Shown here piece after piece: positions 5,915 through 6,017 of a stretch of 6,017 nt of DNA (positions within the stretch are counted from its first letter, which is position 1; each line of letters starts with the position of its first letter). The DNA comes from an uncultured bacterium. Lineage in GTDB: Bacteria; Pseudomonadota; Alphaproteobacteria; Rhodospirillales; Rhodospirillaceae. The stretch covers positions 1 to 6,017 of the forward strand of contig CAITZE010000352.1 of the NCBI GenBank assembly GCA_903896775.1, in the 5' to 3' direction. Below the pieces are notes generated by a model. That model worked only from the letters and a program-made list of their open reading frames with translations. It searched no databases and was not told the DNA's origin. The position numbers and the translations under genes are program-made.

Positions 5915-6016
5915 CTACAGCGATCCTTGTTTAATAAGTGGTCTATTTCGCGCGAGCTTCGCAACCAAAAAGGTCGAAAAATCAATCTGGCCGATCTGCT
6001 TAGGCAGTACCCTAGA
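5915..6016 (-). CDS. Possible 3' end of an upstream gene entering the window
   Basis: On the minus strand one frame is open from the window edge to a TAG at 5915-5917 and reads ...PKQIGQIDFSTFLVAKLAR... with a coding-like residue mix. It would end 15 bases before the membrane-protein start, consistent with an operon. Two other frames also stay open here: a minus-strand frame ending in a TGA that overlaps the membrane-protein start, and a plus-strand frame from an ATG at 5898. With only about 100 bases the choice is uncertain, and no function can be assigned. Confidence 0.35.
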   Translation of the reverse strand, partial: SRVLPKQIGQIDFSTFLVAKLARNRPLIKQGSL

Positions 6017-6017
6017 C

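Noticed and set aside
5898..6017. Plus-strand open frame of 40 codons from the ATG at 5898
   Set aside because: Its start overlaps the membrane-protein start on the other strand, no ribosome binding site is visible and the stretch is too short; a minus-strand upstream gene fits the layout better.

Overview
The window reads as a piece of a Gram-negative, probably alphaproteobacterial, soil-type chromosome. This is inferred from protein style (two Tat-exported enzymes, a glutathione S-transferase, a barstar-like protein) and moderate-to-high GC; no marker gene fixes the taxonomy. There is no rRNA, tRNA, CRISPR array or recognisable insertion sequence. It is gene-dense, with no gene-free stretch above about 120 bases.

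Left two thirds (4437 down to 1, minus strand): one long, tightly packed, apparently co-transcribed series. In transcription order it is a Tat-exported mannonate-dehydratase-like (UxuA-type) TIM-barrel protein, a glutathione S-transferase, three tandem paralogous GNAT acetyltransferases, a Tat-exported proline-iminopeptidase-like alpha/beta hydrolase, and the first codons of another gene that runs off the window. Gaps are 9, 1, 12, 17, 2 and 2 bases, so translational coupling is likely. The middle GNAT copy has an in-frame TAA that cuts off its last 20 residues, yet the lost tail is intact in frame behind the stop. The GST/GNAT block looks AT-richer than the flanking Tat-enzyme genes, which suggests it was added to an existing operon.

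Middle (4438-4558): a 121-base divergent intergenic region with a strong Shine-Dalgarno for the UxuA-like gene, 10-bp-phased A-rich repeats and a GTGTGCG direct repeat. It leads rightward into a single gene for a small exported four-cysteine protein of unknown function, which ends in a short hairpin.

Right end (5002-6017, minus strand): a barstar-like (RNase-inhibitor family) protein gene directly downstream of a four-helix membrane protein gene, possibly preceded by the 3' end of another gene. No barnase-type RNase is visible in the window.

How the genes cooperate is not settled by sequence alone. The two Tat enzymes suggest periplasmic processing of a sugar acid and a peptide or ester substrate, and the GST and GNATs suggest cytoplasmic modification or detoxification. 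The most notable points are the GNAT triplication with its nonsense-interrupted middle copy, and the barstar/membrane-protein pair.
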